A DNA stretch of 64,000 nt from Rhodothermia bacterium (GTDB lineage: Bacteria; Bacteroidota; Rhodothermia; Balneolales; Balneolaceae): the NCBI GenBank assembly GCA_030427885.1, contig JAUICM010000006.1, forward strand, positions 62,001 to 126,000, given 5' to 3'. The notes under the pieces were generated by a model that searched no databases, was not told the origin of the DNA, and saw nothing but the letters and a program-made list of their open reading frames with translations. Shown one piece after another: positions 33,676 through 43,580 of this stretch (position 1 is its first letter; every line of letters begins with the position of its first letter). Made by a program: the position numbers and the translations under genes.

Positions 33676-35997
33676 ATGCGACAACTGGCCGCAATCATGT
33701 TTACGGATATAGTAGGGTATACTGCCATCATGCAGGATGATGAGCAAAAGGCAGTGAATCTCCGATCCCGTCACCGTAAAGTATTCAAAGAACAGCACGA
33801 CAAGTTCAATGGAACCTTGGTTCAGTATTTTGGGGATGGAACACTTAGTATGTTCAAAAGCGCAGTTGAAGCAGTTTCCTGTGCAGTAGCATTACAAAAA
33901 GAGCTGAATGAAGGGGATATCAAAGTACCTGTTCGGATCGGGTTACATCTTGGTGATATTTTTTATGATGGAACAGAGGTCTTCGGGGATGGAGTAAATG
34001 TAGCGGCCCGAGTTGAAGGTATAAGTGAATCCGGGGCGGTTCTTATATCGGAGCACCTGAATCGGGAACTGAAGAATAAGAATGAGCTTCCAACAAAATC
34101 ACTTGGAGAATATAAGTTCAAGAATGTCACAGATCCGGTAGAGGTGTTTGCGGTTTGCTCAGAAGGGTTGAACATTCCTGATCCGGACCATATGCCGGAT
34201 AAGAAAAATGATTCCGGAAAATCAGTGGCCGTGCTTCCTTTTGAGAACATGAGTCCAGCCACAGAGCATGAGTACCTCAGCGATGGAATGACGGAAGAGA
34301 TCATCAATGCGCTCACGAAGATCAGAGAGTTAAAAGTTACCTCACGCACTTCTTCTTTCCATTTCAAAGGAAAAAATCTGAGTATCAAAGAGATCGGCAA
34401 ACAACTGGATGTTTCTACCATTGTAGTAGGAAGTGTGAGATTGGCGGGTGGAATGATGAGAATATCCACTCAACTCATAGATGTAAAAGAGGACTACAGC
34501 TTTTGGTCAGAGACCTACGACCGGACGCTGGATAATATCTTCGCCACACAGGATGAGATCAGTATGCAAATTGCGGATCGGCTCAGGGAACACCTGGGTC
34601 ATTTGCAGATCGATAATTCACTAGTGAAGAAACCAGATGTCTCAGTGGCAGGATATACCGAATATCTGAAAGGACGTTTCTACCTCTTGAAAATGAGTCC
34701 AAAGGATATTAAAACAGGAATGGATATTCTGGAAGAAGTTACCAGATCTAACCCAGATTATGTGTACGGATGGCTCGGAATGCATATGGGTTATGCCCTA
34801 CTGGGGACGCTGGGGATCATGCAGGCAGAAAAAGCTTTTGCAGAAGGACATAAATATCTGGAAAAGGCAGTTGAATTGGATAAAGATCTCCCAGAGTGCC
34901 AGCTTCAGCTGGCATGGATGAGTTTTTTGCAGGACTGGGATCTGAAGGCTACCTATGCTCATTTACAAAAGGTTCATGATCAGCGACCAATTGTTGATTA
35001 TTATCAAACTATGACCTCTGTGATTGTTGTCGAGAAAAAATTCAAAGCGGCAGAGAACTATATAGAAACTGCGTACAAGATGGACCCGCTTTCAGACATC
35101 ACTCATCACCTGAGAGGGTTTGTCCACTATGTCCAGGAGCAATTCGAGCAGGCTATCGCCAATTACAGAAGGAGTATTGAACTAAAGCCAGGTGCTGAGG
35201 TATCGTACATGGAATTGGGAGAGTCATTGATCCTGACCGGTAAAGCAGAAGAGGCACTGAAATTTTATAGTACTCTTCCCGAAGAAAGTGCATCCCTGAT
35301 GAGAAAGGGGGGAATGGCACTATCACATGCTGCACTTGGTAATAATAAAGAAGCCGAAGAAGGGATAGAATCGATAAAAGCAGCTCTCAATTCAGACCAG
35401 ATAGAGCGGGCACTCAATCTGCTGATATTGTGTGAAACTGTACTGGGAAATTACGAACAGGCTATTACCTACATTGAAGAGGGGATAAGCTATCGGCTTC
35501 CTTTGCTATTGTATTTGAAATTAGACCCCATGCTCAAACCATTGAGGGATATTGAACGGTATAAAGAGATCATGAAGGTCTTGCCAGATGCGATAGATGA
35601 GGAGACATCCCAACCTGAAAAGGCAAAAAAACTCCTCATATCGGATGATATCTTCGAACGTTATCATAAAGAGTTGACAAGCCTCATGGAAGTAAAGCAG
35701 CCTTATCTCGATCCCTTCCTGACCCTTCGTGATCTGGCAGAAATGATGGGAATCCCGGCTAATCAGCTTTCCCAGTTATTAAATGAAGGCTTCGATCAGA
35801 ATTTCTCAGAATTTGTCAATACCTATCGTCTGGAACAGTTCAAAAGCGAAATACGGAAACCAGAGAAACAACAATTTACACTGCTGGCCATAGCATTTGA
35901 ATGTGGATTCAATTCCAAGACTGTCTTCAACAGCTTTTTTAAGAAAACAATGGGGATTACCCCCAGTAAATATTTGAAATCCGTACGTACGGAATAA
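33676..35997 (+). CDS. Class III nucleotide cyclase - TolB-like - TPR - AraC fusion
   Basis: 773 aa soluble multidomain protein. Residues 1-160 are a class III nucleotide cyclase: metal-binding Asp11 (FTDIVGY) and Asp54 (YFGDGT), and the Asn108/Arg112 pair (GDGVNVAAR). The usual substrate-selecting Lys before the second Asp is Gln50. Residues about 180-310 are the SVAVLPFENMS domain found in many cyclase-TPR proteins, followed by TPR-like helical repeats to about 600. The last about 100 residues form an AraC DNA-binding domain (LTLRDLAEMMGIPANQLSQ, ending GITPSKYLKSV). AGGAG precedes the ATG. A DNA-binding end on a cyclase is unusual. It follows the exporter operon but has its own ribosome site. 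Confidence 0.85.
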   Translation: MRQLAAIMFTDIVGYTAIMQDDEQKAVNLRSRHRKVFKEQHDKFNGTLVQYFGDGTLSMFKSAVEAVSCAVALQKELNEGDIKVPVRIGLHLGDIFYDGTEVFGDGVNVAARVEGISESGAVLISEHLNRELKNKNELPTKSLGEYKFKNVTDPVEVFAVCSEGLNIPDPDHMPDKKNDSGKSVAVLPFENMSPATEHEYLSDGMTEEIINALTKIRELKVTSRTSSFHFKGKNLSIKEIGKQLDVSTIVVGSVRLAGGMMRISTQLIDVKEDYSFWSETYDRTLDNIFATQDEISMQIADRLREHLGHLQIDNSLVKKPDVSVAGYTEYLKGRFYLLKMSPKDIKTGMDILEEVTRSNPDYVYGWLGMHMGYALLGTLGIMQAEKAFAEGHKYLEKAVELDKDLPECQLQLAWMSFLQDWDLKATYAHLQKVHDQRPIVDYYQTMTSVIVVEKKFKAAENYIETAYKMDPLSDITHHLRGFVHYVQEQFEQAIANYRRSIELKPGAEVSYMELGESLILTGKAEEALKFYSTLPEESASLMRKGGMALSHAALGNNKEAEEGIESIKAALNSDQIERALNLLILCETVLGNYEQAITYIEEGISYRLPLLLYLKLDPMLKPLRDIERYKEIMKVLPDAIDEETSQPEKAKKLLISDDIFERYHKELTSLMEVKQPYLDPFLTLRDLAEMMGIPANQLSQLLNEGFDQNFSEFVNTYRLEQFKSEIRKPEKQQFTLLAIAFECGFNSKTVFNSFFKKTMGITPSKYLKSVRTE

Positions 35998-36064
35998 GTT
36001 CGGATTTATAAATCAGAACGTTTAGGGTATTGAGCTGTCATAAGTTTGTGTTGTGATTTTAAAC

Positions 36065-37087
36065 ATGAACACAAATCCAATTGTTATGACAACCTCAATG
36101 AATGCCATCATCGCTACGGGATACGGATCAGCTGATGTATACGAATATAGATCAGTAGTGAAGCCAATTCCTGAACCAAATGAGATCCTTGTAAAGATCC
36201 ATGCCACTTCTGTTACCAAAGCTCATACTATGATGAGAACAGGATATCCATTGATCGGAAGATTGGTAATGGGATTATTCAAGCCTAAAAATCCTATATC
36301 AGGAACTGATTTCGCAGGAGAGATCGTAGCCATAGGTAAAGATGTAAAGAAGTTCTCAGTAGGTGAGAAAGTATTCGGATCAACAGATGAAGACGGAGGG
36401 ACTTATGCGGAATATGTAAAGGTCAATCAGAATGGAGTCATACTAAGTATGCCTGACAATCTTAACTATGTTCAAGCCACAGCTGTTATAGACGGGGCTT
36501 CTACTGCACTTCCTTTTTTACAGGAGTTAGGAAAGATAAGTGAAGGCAGCAGCATCCTGATCAACGGTGCTTCAGGGAGTATTGGCACAGCCGCAGTTCA
36601 GCTTGCTAAATATTTTCGTGCGGAAGTGACTGGTGTTTGCAGTACATCAAATGTTGAAATGGTAAAGTGCAAAGGAGCGGATCATGTGATTGATTATACA
36701 AAAGAAGACTTCACGCAAAATGGTAAAAAGTATGATATCATTTTTGATACGGTAGGAAAGAGCAGCTTTAATGCCGTAAAAGATGTTCTGAGTGAAAACG
36801 GAGTTTATATGAGTCCCGTACTTGGGCTTAGATTGATGACGGATATGATAAAAACATCCCGTTCTGAAGGTAAAAGAGCTATTTTTTCTGCAACCGGCTT
36901 GCGCAAAGTAACAGATAAATTGATCGACTTCTATTTCTTGCGCGAGTTACTTGAAAATGGTGAGTTAAGTCCTGTGATCGACCGGATCTACCAGTTACCG
37001 CAACTAAGTGAAGCTCACAGGTACGTGGAAAAAGGCCACAAAAAAGGGAATGTGGTTATCGATATTACTGGTGAAGCGAATGATTGA
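36065..37087 (+). CDS. MDR-family NAD(P)-dependent oxidoreductase (quinone-reductase-like)
   Basis: About 340 aa from ATG 36065; a GTG at 36053 and ATGs at 36086 and 36098 are alternatives, and the family start would align near 36098. It is a medium-chain dehydrogenase of the quinone oxidoreductase type: GTDFAGEIVAIGKDVKKF, then the nucleotide-binding INGASGSIGTAAVQLAK and DVIDYTKEDF-like HVIDYTKEDF. Zinc-binding cysteines of alcohol dehydrogenases are absent, so a zinc-independent reductase is likely. The substrate is unknown. A weak hairpin follows the gene. Confidence 0.82.
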   Translation: MNTNPIVMTTSMNAIIATGYGSADVYEYRSVVKPIPEPNEILVKIHATSVTKAHTMMRTGYPLIGRLVMGLFKPKNPISGTDFAGEIVAIGKDVKKFSVGEKVFGSTDEDGGTYAEYVKVNQNGVILSMPDNLNYVQATAVIDGASTALPFLQELGKISEGSSILINGASGSIGTAAVQLAKYFRAEVTGVCSTSNVEMVKCKGADHVIDYTKEDFTQNGKKYDIIFDTVGKSSFNAVKDVLSENGVYMSPVLGLRLMTDMIKTSRSEGKRAIFSATGLRKVTDKLIDFYFLRELLENGELSPVIDRIYQLPQLSEAHRYVEKGHKKGNVVIDITGEAND

Positions 37088-37091
37088 TAAG

Positions 37092-37117
37092 AATACGTTT
37101 TACAAACTAAACGTATT
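37092..37117 (+). terminator. Possible weak terminator hairpin
   Basis: AATACGTTT and AAACGTATT form a 9-bp stem with an 8-base loop right after the oxidoreductase gene, followed by TTC only. The low G+C stem and short T-run make it a weak terminator at best. Confidence 0.45.
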
Positions 37118-37249
37118 TTCAGAAGGGTACCACCGCATAAAAATTGTGTATAGGTATCCTGATTGAAAACTTACATTTGGGATTCACTTTCACCATATTA
37201 TTATCACATGGGTTGAACTTATTCCAAAAAAAAATATGAATACCGAAGT

Positions 37250-39373
37250 ATGAATAGATCGATTAATTTAAGATTTCCTGTTATTGTTTTGGTGCTGTTC
37301 CTTTATGCTAATACCACTTACGCCCAATCATGGGAACTTTTGAATATTCCGTCAAAGTCTGAGATTAGTGATATAGTTATCGAAAATGATACTATATATG
37401 TAGTATCAAAAGAGGCTGGGGGCTTGTTTAAAAAGAGTATCAATTCTTCGACCTGGTCTTATAGTCAAATATCGGAAGGAGAAGGTGCTTTTACGCATGG
37501 AATTACAGGAACATTAAGTTTCAGTATTTCTGAAAGCGGGATGTATTATGCAGGTGGTGGTGGTTTTATAACCGGCGATGGCATGGTTTATGATCAGTTT
37601 TTTATTTCTGAGGATTATGGAAAAACCTGGGCTTCCTATCGCAATGGACTTGAAAAGGTGGGGCTGATAAAAGATATATGGCACGATGCAAATGGCGAGC
37701 TATTCATTGGATCTGCATCAGGTGTTTATAAATTTAGAACGGAAGAAAATAGTTTTGTAAGGGTGTTAGATGTTGTGGCGGCATCCATGTTGTTTCAGCA
37801 GAACGACACCCTGTTAGCAGGTTCAAGGCAAGGCCTCAGTTTCTCCACAGATCATGGAGAATCCTGGGAAGGAAAGGGCTCTGATACATTGAATATTATA
37901 GCTATTACATCAAGTGAGGACGGATTCTTCATAGGTACAAATGCTGGTTTGTATCGTGCAAATGATTTGAATCAGGATTGGATAGAAGTTGAAGACTTTA
38001 CGAGAACATCAGTAAATGCACTTTTGTCACTTCAGAACAAATTAATTGTTGGTACAGATTCAGGAGCATATTCTATTTCAACAGACGGAGTAGAAACTGC
38101 CTCGGTTTTCCCAGAGTTAAAGAAAAGCAGGATAACTAAATTAGAGAGCTATAAAGGAGTCATATATGTTGGTTCTGAGGTCGGACTGTTTGCATGTGAC
38201 ATGCAATCAGAATGTGTGTACGCTGGTATTCCCATTGGAAGGATTAGAACATTGGCATTTCAAGGAGATGATACCTTGCTTGTGAGTTCTTCGGATCGAA
38301 TTGAAAGATTCTTCGCACTGGAAGAAGAATGGGATACTCTCAGTATTCCAATTGATGCAAGGAAAATTATTCCGGTAGATAAGGATAACTTGTTTGCTAT
38401 CAGTTCTCATCAATTTTACAGGTGTTCGTATGTAGCACCTTGTGACAGTAGCCGGGTTGATCCAGATAATACATTATTCAGTCTAGATAGGAGTAGCACA
38501 GGTGATTTATTTATTCTAACAACGACAAAAGTACTACAATCTGGAGATAATGGAATGTCATGGGAGCCGATATTTACTTTTGCGGACAGAAAGAGAGGAT
38601 ATAGATCACCACTTTTTTCGATTTCAGATTCACTGCTTTTTATAGAAGCGGGAGAACAAGGTTTGGTTAAGTATTCAATTGCTGATCAAACATCCGAAGT
38701 AGTCGGTTTCGAAAACGACGGAGTGAACGCTTATTACATCACAGGCTCAGGAACTATATATGTGAGTGCCTATTATTCCATACATAAAAGTACCGATTTA
38801 GGAAACACATGGGCAACTCTTCTCCGGTCAAGTGACTTGTCTGATTCTGATATCATTATCGATGTTTTATATGACGAGGTAAAAGAAAAGCTTTATGCTA
38901 TTACATCTGAGGGACGTGTTTATGTCTCTAATAATGACGGAAAAAACTGGGGAATTAATAATGAGCTATTCCCAACAAGGATGGAAGATAATGAGATAGC
39001 ACCCGATGGAAGATTGTATTTAGGTACAGATGAGGCAGGGATATTTGTAAATACCAAAATAATCGACCCACCTATTACTATTAATAACGAGCCAAGTATC
39101 TCGGTTCCGAATGCCTTTACACTTTACCAAAACTATCCTAACCCTTTTAATCCTTCCACAACTGTTTCGTTCGAATTAAATAAGCCTTCAGAGGTTCAGA
39201 TACAGGTGTACAATGTGTTTGGACAGCGGGTGTTAACTCAGAATCTGGGTCGGCTTCAAAGTGGCTTGCATTCCGAGCAGTTGAACATGTCTACCTTCGC
39301 AAGCGGTATGTATCTTTTAAAGCTCAAGGCCAATGAGTATGCCCAATCGATAAAAATCACACTCATAAAATAA
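37250..39373 (+). CDS. Secreted beta-propeller-like protein with C-terminal sorting domain
   Basis: 707 aa. A signal peptide (to about residue 26, TYAQS) leads into repeated BNR/sialidase-like units (S.DHGESWEG, S.D.GKTW, SGDNGMSWEP, SNNDGKNWG), which suggests a beta-propeller. The C-terminal about 85 residues form a type-A sorting domain: FTLYQNYPNPFNPSTTVSFEL, then VYNVFGQRV and GMYLLKLKA. Such domains direct export and surface attachment by a type IX-like route. No catalytic Asp-box enzyme set is clear, so binding or adhesion is as likely as hydrolysis. It looks A+T-rich compared with neighbours. Confidence 0.8.
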   Translation: MNRSINLRFPVIVLVLFLYANTTYAQSWELLNIPSKSEISDIVIENDTIYVVSKEAGGLFKKSINSSTWSYSQISEGEGAFTHGITGTLSFSISESGMYYAGGGGFITGDGMVYDQFFISEDYGKTWASYRNGLEKVGLIKDIWHDANGELFIGSASGVYKFRTEENSFVRVLDVVAASMLFQQNDTLLAGSRQGLSFSTDHGESWEGKGSDTLNIIAITSSEDGFFIGTNAGLYRANDLNQDWIEVEDFTRTSVNALLSLQNKLIVGTDSGAYSISTDGVETASVFPELKKSRITKLESYKGVIYVGSEVGLFACDMQSECVYAGIPIGRIRTLAFQGDDTLLVSSSDRIERFFALEEEWDTLSIPIDARKIIPVDKDNLFAISSHQFYRCSYVAPCDSSRVDPDNTLFSLDRSSTGDLFILTTTKVLQSGDNGMSWEPIFTFADRKRGYRSPLFSISDSLLFIEAGEQGLVKYSIADQTSEVVGFENDGVNAYYITGSGTIYVSAYYSIHKSTDLGNTWATLLRSSDLSDSDIIIDVLYDEVKEKLYAITSEGRVYVSNNDGKNWGINNELFPTRMEDNEIAPDGRLYLGTDEAGIFVNTKIIDPPITINNEPSISVPNAFTLYQNYPNPFNPSTTVSFELNKPSEVQIQVYNVFGQRVLTQNLGRLQSGLHSEQLNMSTFASGMYLLKLKANEYAQSIKITLIK

Positions 39374-39375
39374 AA

Positions 39376-39401
39376 CCGTCAGCTAAATGAATAACTGACG
39401 G
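39376..39401 (-). terminator. Terminator hairpin after azurin
   Basis: On the minus strand CCGTCAG, a 12-base loop and CTGACGG are followed by TTTTATTTTA. It lies between the convergent sorting-domain and azurin genes and should stop transcription coming from azurin. Confidence 0.65.
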
Positions 39402-39439
39402 CCCGCTTTAAGTAGATGAGGTTTAGCCTCGATATAAAT

Positions 39440-39907
39440 TTATTCTACAATGAATTTTCCATTCATAAGCGCGTAGTGACCTGGGAAACTGCAGATGAAA
39501 TCATATTCACCTTTACCAGGGGCTGTAAATTCAACGGTAGTTTCTTCTCCACCTCCTACAAGCCCTGTATGAGCAATTATTTTGTCACTTTCAGGGATAT
39601 AGTCATTGTCTTTAGCTTTCATCGCTTCCATGGCAAATGCTTTAACATCAGTACCAGACTGTAAAAGAACCCAGTTGTGTCCCATTGCAGTTTTAGGAAG
39701 TTTTCCGGTATGCTTTAAAGTAAGAACCACCGTATCACCCGCTTTAACTTTGATCTCAGAAAGATTGAATTTCATTTGATCGCTTCCTTCGATAGTGATC
39801 TCTACTCGGTTAGGAGCAGTTCGTTCAATGGAAGGAGTATTTGGGGTGGTACTATTAACCGGTGTATTGATAAAAAGAAGTGCTATAAGTGAAATTAAAA
39901 AATTCAT
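39440..39907 (-). CDS. azu: Azurin (type 1 copper protein)
   Basis: 155 aa with a signal peptide. The copper ligands are all visible: His in MGHNWVLL, and Cys, His and Met in CSFPGHYALMNG. This is the azurin spacing C-x4-H-x3-M. It carries single electrons in the periplasm between respiratory or denitrification complexes. A short linker rich in Thr, Pro and Asn after the signal peptide may extend it from the membrane. It has its own terminator and no redox partner gene nearby. Confidence 0.92.
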   Translation of the reverse strand: MNFLISLIALLFINTPVNSTTPNTPSIERTAPNRVEITIEGSDQMKFNLSEIKVKAGDTVVLTLKHTGKLPKTAMGHNWVLLQSGTDVKAFAMEAMKAKDNDYIPESDKIIAHTGLVGGGEETTVEFTAPGKGEYDFICSFPGHYALMNGKFIVE

Positions 39908-40000
39908 AGTCTCTGTTCTCTATTAAGTTTAATTACGATTCGTGACTAACCTATCCTGATAATGTGAAGAAAGTGTGAAGTTTTGTGAACACCAAGTCCT

Positions 40001-40855
40001 CTACCTTACGATAATGGAACCCGGGCAGTACTCACTTTGGGCAGCATCATCAGGGTCACATTCTTCATAATAAGTACTGATCTTTTCCAGAGCTAAATAG
40101 CCGATCATAATGTCCAGATATATAGCTTTATCACGCTCGGGAAGCGATTCATAAAACATCATGGTAAACGATTTTCCATAATTGATTTCCTTACCAAGCT
40201 TTTTCACTACAGGACTACCTTGCACGATCTCTGCAACTTTTTGATCATAATGCCGGAGTTCCAGTAACCTTCCATAAGGGTAATGATGCCAAACTGTTTC
40301 CCCACTTTCTTTTCTCTTAACAATATCGGAATCCCAATATGCGACTTCAGTGATCTCAAACTCACCGCTTTCAGTACTGATGAGTGTAAGCGATGGCTCA
40401 CTCCGGAGAACATTCAGTGGAGTTGTTTCTGAGGAACCGGGGTACATTTTCACAATAATGAGTTCTTTCCGAAGATCCCGGTCAAACCCTGCTGAGGAGC
40501 TGATTGTAAACTCCTGGTCGTTCAAGGGATTTATATAGCTCGATTTGAGTTTCCATTCAGCATCCCAACCCTGCATAATATGAAGTGCTTCATCTTTATA
40601 TGGAAAGGGTAGATCTTCCGATACTTCAGCTCCGCTTCTGTAGGTATAATCGCTGCCTTTCCACTCAACGATGAGAATATCAGAAAACTTGTTACCAATA
40701 CCTTCAAAAGGCCTGGGGTAGGGATGAGTCACGGTCTTCAATGAACACGCCTGAAGAAGAAAGACTATGGGGATAAAAAGGCTAATGTTTTTCAAAAATT
40801 TATCATTGAAATAAAGGGATGCATACAGTTCCGGGCTAGTTAAGAAAAGCCACAT
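40001..40855 (-). CDS. Putative lipoprotein, unknown function
   Basis: About 284 aa from ATG 40855. An internal TTG at 40795 would give a much better lipoprotein signal (hydrophobic run ending LLQACS within 18 residues) and is probably the real start, although its ribosome site is weak. The body contains many charged residues and a C-terminal cysteine-containing tail (ECDPDDAAQSEYCPGS). No family recognised. It overlaps the upstream lipoprotein gene if the long start is used, so both belong to one operon. Confidence 0.55.
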   Translation of the reverse strand: MWLFLTSPELYASLYFNDKFLKNISLFIPIVFLLQACSLKTVTHPYPRPFEGIGNKFSDILIVEWKGSDYTYRSGAEVSEDLPFPYKDEALHIMQGWDAEWKLKSSYINPLNDQEFTISSSAGFDRDLRKELIIVKMYPGSSETTPLNVLRSEPSLTLISTESGEFEITEVAYWDSDIVKRKESGETVWHHYPYGRLLELRHYDQKVAEIVQGSPVVKKLGKEINYGKSFTMMFYESLPERDKAIYLDIMIGYLALEKISTYYEECDPDDAAQSEYCPGSIIVR

Positions 40856-41333
40856 CAAGTTGAGTAACTAGCATTCCTCCGGCTACGAAACCACCGGAAC
40901 TCATATTGATCTCTAACTCATCCCCCATTCTAACAAAAAGGGCATCCTCTGGTACAAGCTTCTTCCAGCTATTTTCTGTAATGAGAACACTTATCTTTTT
41001 ACCTGTTCTTAGGTTTGTGAGTTCAATACTACCGTTTAATTGCTCGAGTTTAGCCCATGCTTTAAACTGTATTAATCCGGATCTGGATGCTACAAGCTTA
41101 AATTCAGAATGAGGATATACACATCCTCCACTTACAAATGCAGAACCCGTTCCACCACCTTCGGGAGCAATTTCCGAAAACGTAATACTTCCCCAGGGCG
41201 TTATATCACTTTTGGTATTAAAACCATTGGAGTAGACCAATTCACCAGAAAGTTCCGGGGAGAGACCATTGTCACAACTACTTAAAATGGCCAGGCTGCA
41301 AAACAGAAACAGGTATGATAAAATTGACTTCAT
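40836..41333 (-). CDS. Putative lipoprotein, carbohydrate-binding-like fold possible
   Basis: 165 aa with lipobox LSSCDN (Cys20). The mature part is beta-rich with many Gly and Ser residues (VYSNGFNTKSDITPWGSITFS, then LIQFKAWAKLEQLNG), a pattern seen in jelly-roll or carbohydrate-binding-like domains, but I cannot name the family. First of two adjacent minus-strand lipoprotein genes. Confidence 0.55.
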   Translation of the reverse strand: MKSILSYLFLFCSLAILSSCDNGLSPELSGELVYSNGFNTKSDITPWGSITFSEIAPEGGGTGSAFVSGGCVYPHSEFKLVASRSGLIQFKAWAKLEQLNGSIELTNLRTGKKISVLITENSWKKLVPEDALFVRMGDELEINMSSGGFVAGGMLVTQLDVAFLN

Positions 41334-41500
41334 AATTCTCTCTTTTTAAATGGCTTAACGCTGGTACATCCCAATGTATATTAGTTTAAAACTCTTTTCA
41401 AGAGAACATTGAAAATGTATCCCTCAAATTTTCATTTAAATTCCATGCATTCTTACTACATTCAGCGTTCACACTCATTCATCCACGTTGTTAAGAAGTT

Positions 41501-42637
41501 ATGAAGAAAGAATTAGAGTCAATTCGTAAAAGACTCGATGATATTGACCGATCGATCATTAAAGCACTCGCTGAGAGGCAGGGTTTAGTTAAGGAAGTGT
41601 CCTCCTTTAAACTGGAAAGTAATACGGGTATCCGGGATCTGGAGCGGGAAGAGCAACTACTCACCAAGATCAGGGATATTGCCGCTGAAGTAGGGCTGGA
41701 CCGGTATTATGCGGAGCAGCTGTTTCGGGAGATCATCACCAATTCTGTTCGTTTTCAGACACATTCGCTGGTAGACCATCAGAACAAGAACAACGCCGAC
41801 CATATAAGTGTGAGTTATCAGGGCACAGATGGCGCTTACAGTCATCTTGCAGCGGTAAGACATTTCAGTGAGCGTTTTGCTCATGTTGATTGCTATGGCT
41901 ACGATACCTTTGAAGAAGCTGCCAAAGCAGTTACTGATGGTCATGTGGATTATGCCGTTCTGCCGATAGAAAATACAACAGCTGGTTCTATCAATGATAC
42001 GTATGATATTCTGGGGGAATCAAACTTCCATATCATCGGGGAGGAGATCATTAAAGTGGTTCATTGCCTTCTTGCGGTGGAACCGGTTGAAGTTTCTCAA
42101 ATCAGAAGAATTCTTTCGCATCCCAAAGCTATAGAGCAGTGCACTCACTTCCTGGCAAAACTGCCAAGATGCAAAGTGGAGTCCTATCTGGATACTGCTA
42201 TTTCGGCTAAAAAAGTGTTAGAAGACGGTGACCTGTCTCAGGCAGCCATTGCCGGAGCACACGCAGCAGATCATTATGGTTTACATGTGATCGCACACGA
42301 CATCGCTAATCAAAAGGAAAATTATACCCGTTTTGTAGTGGTTTCTCCAAAAGCTGTTCAGGTTGATCTTCAGATACCATGTAAGACCTCACTTATGATG
42401 GTTACTTCTCACAAAGAGGGATCATTGGTGGACTGCCTGAATGTACTGCACCAACACGGAGTTAATATCTGTAAGCTGGAATCCCGTCCCCGCATGAATG
42501 AGCCTTTCCGGTATTCCTTCTATGTGGATATCGAATCGAATGTAGATGACCCAAATACCGCCAAGGCGTTGAATGAACTTTCAAAAGAAGCCGAAGAAGT
42601 GAAGGTATTTGGCAGCTACGCCAAGCAGATCAGCTGA
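41501..42637 (+). CDS. pheA: Bifunctional chorismate mutase/prephenate dehydratase
   Basis: 378 aa P-protein for phenylalanine synthesis. Residues 1-85 are an AroQ chorismate mutase (LDDIDRSIIKALAERQGLVKEV), residues about 105-280 a prephenate dehydratase (SYQGTDGAYSHLAA, PIENTTAGSINDTYD, YTRFVVVS), and the C-terminus an ACT domain (SLVDCLNVLHQHGVNICKLESRP) that senses phenylalanine. It converts chorismate through prephenate to phenylpyruvate in the cytosol. Its 3' end overlaps the convergent flavoenzyme gene by 8 bases. Confidence 0.93.
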   Translation: MKKELESIRKRLDDIDRSIIKALAERQGLVKEVSSFKLESNTGIRDLEREEQLLTKIRDIAAEVGLDRYYAEQLFREIITNSVRFQTHSLVDHQNKNNADHISVSYQGTDGAYSHLAAVRHFSERFAHVDCYGYDTFEEAAKAVTDGHVDYAVLPIENTTAGSINDTYDILGESNFHIIGEEIIKVVHCLLAVEPVEVSQIRRILSHPKAIEQCTHFLAKLPRCKVESYLDTAISAKKVLEDGDLSQAAIAGAHAADHYGLHVIAHDIANQKENYTRFVVVSPKAVQVDLQIPCKTSLMMVTSHKEGSLVDCLNVLHQHGVNICKLESRPRMNEPFRYSFYVDIESNVDDPNTAKALNELSKEAEEVKVFGSYAKQIS

Positions 42638-43580
42638 GTTCAGCCCTTACCAGTTGCAAAACAGAATCAGCACATCCCCAGGAAACGGTATATCCGGCGC
42701 CGCCGTGACCATAGTTATGGATCACATTAAGCTTCGGATCTTTTTCTAATCGGATCTGAGACCGGCCGGGACGTAACCCAAGTTTTGTTTCCAGTACTTT
42801 GAGATCAGAAAGCCTGGAATCGTACTCTGCATTATAGTTGATGAGCTTTTCGGAAAGAATATGGTCGGGTATTTTTGAATCAATTCCGGGCCTTGCCGTT
42901 CCACCTAATATAATTCCATCTCTTCGGGGAATGATATACGCCATTTCCTGATGATTTTCACCAAAATGGAAGTCAGTGGCCGATCCCTTTACACCGGGAT
43001 CTGGTTCTACTTTGACGATTTGTCCCTGAATAGGGTAAAGTGCCTCATCACCGAAAAGTGTTGCTGAACCCAAACCAGTACAATTGATAACCAGATCATG
43101 ATCAGCAAGCTCGTTAACTGATCGTATTTCTTTTTTTGAAATGGTTCCGCCAAGTTCCAGAAACTGATTCATAAGAAAAGGTAGATATACCGGTGTTTCT
43201 ATGAGTGGTACATTCACGATGTATCCGGGATAATCGTCCTTATAATACCCTGAAACCGTGTCTGCAATGATATGTTCGTCAGGAATGGAATCAAGCCACC
43301 ATGGTTTTCCGGGTTCTTCCAGAATAATGGCATAATCGATCATGGAGATCCCGGAATCAGGATATTCAGAGAGTTCTTTGTAGATATTGAAAGATCTAAG
43401 ACTCCATAAATTAACTTTGTCAACCGGACGAGCTTCATAAGGAAACCAGATAGCACCAGCTACAGCAGAAACGGTATCTTCTGGAAGTTCGCTGGTTATT
43501 ATCTGAACCTGATATCCGTTTTTCAGAAGAGTAAAACCCGTTGTTAGTCCGGAAACACCACAGCCAAGAATGGTGATCAT
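42630..43580 (-). CDS. FAD-dependent D-amino-acid-oxidase-like protein
   Basis: 316 aa. The N-terminal FAD-binding motif is GCGVSGLTTGFTLL, followed by AVAGAIWFPYEA, the LVINCTGLGSATLFGD segment, and a C-terminal LRPGRSQIRLEKD and NYGHGGAGYTVSWGCA that match D-amino-acid oxidase (DAO family). It should deaminate D-amino acids, making a keto acid, ammonia and hydrogen peroxide. The start overlaps the stop of xseA (ATGA, 43577-43580). Tail-to-tail overlap with pheA. Confidence 0.8.
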   Translation of the reverse strand: MITILGCGVSGLTTGFTLLKNGYQVQIITSELPEDTVSAVAGAIWFPYEARPVDKVNLWSLRSFNIYKELSEYPDSGISMIDYAIILEEPGKPWWLDSIPDEHIIADTVSGYYKDDYPGYIVNVPLIETPVYLPFLMNQFLELGGTISKKEIRSVNELADHDLVINCTGLGSATLFGDEALYPIQGQIVKVEPDPGVKGSATDFHFGENHQEMAYIIPRRDGIILGGTARPGIDSKIPDHILSEKLINYNAEYDSRLSDLKVLETKLGLRPGRSQIRLEKDPKLNVIHNYGHGGAGYTVSWGCADSVLQLVRAELS

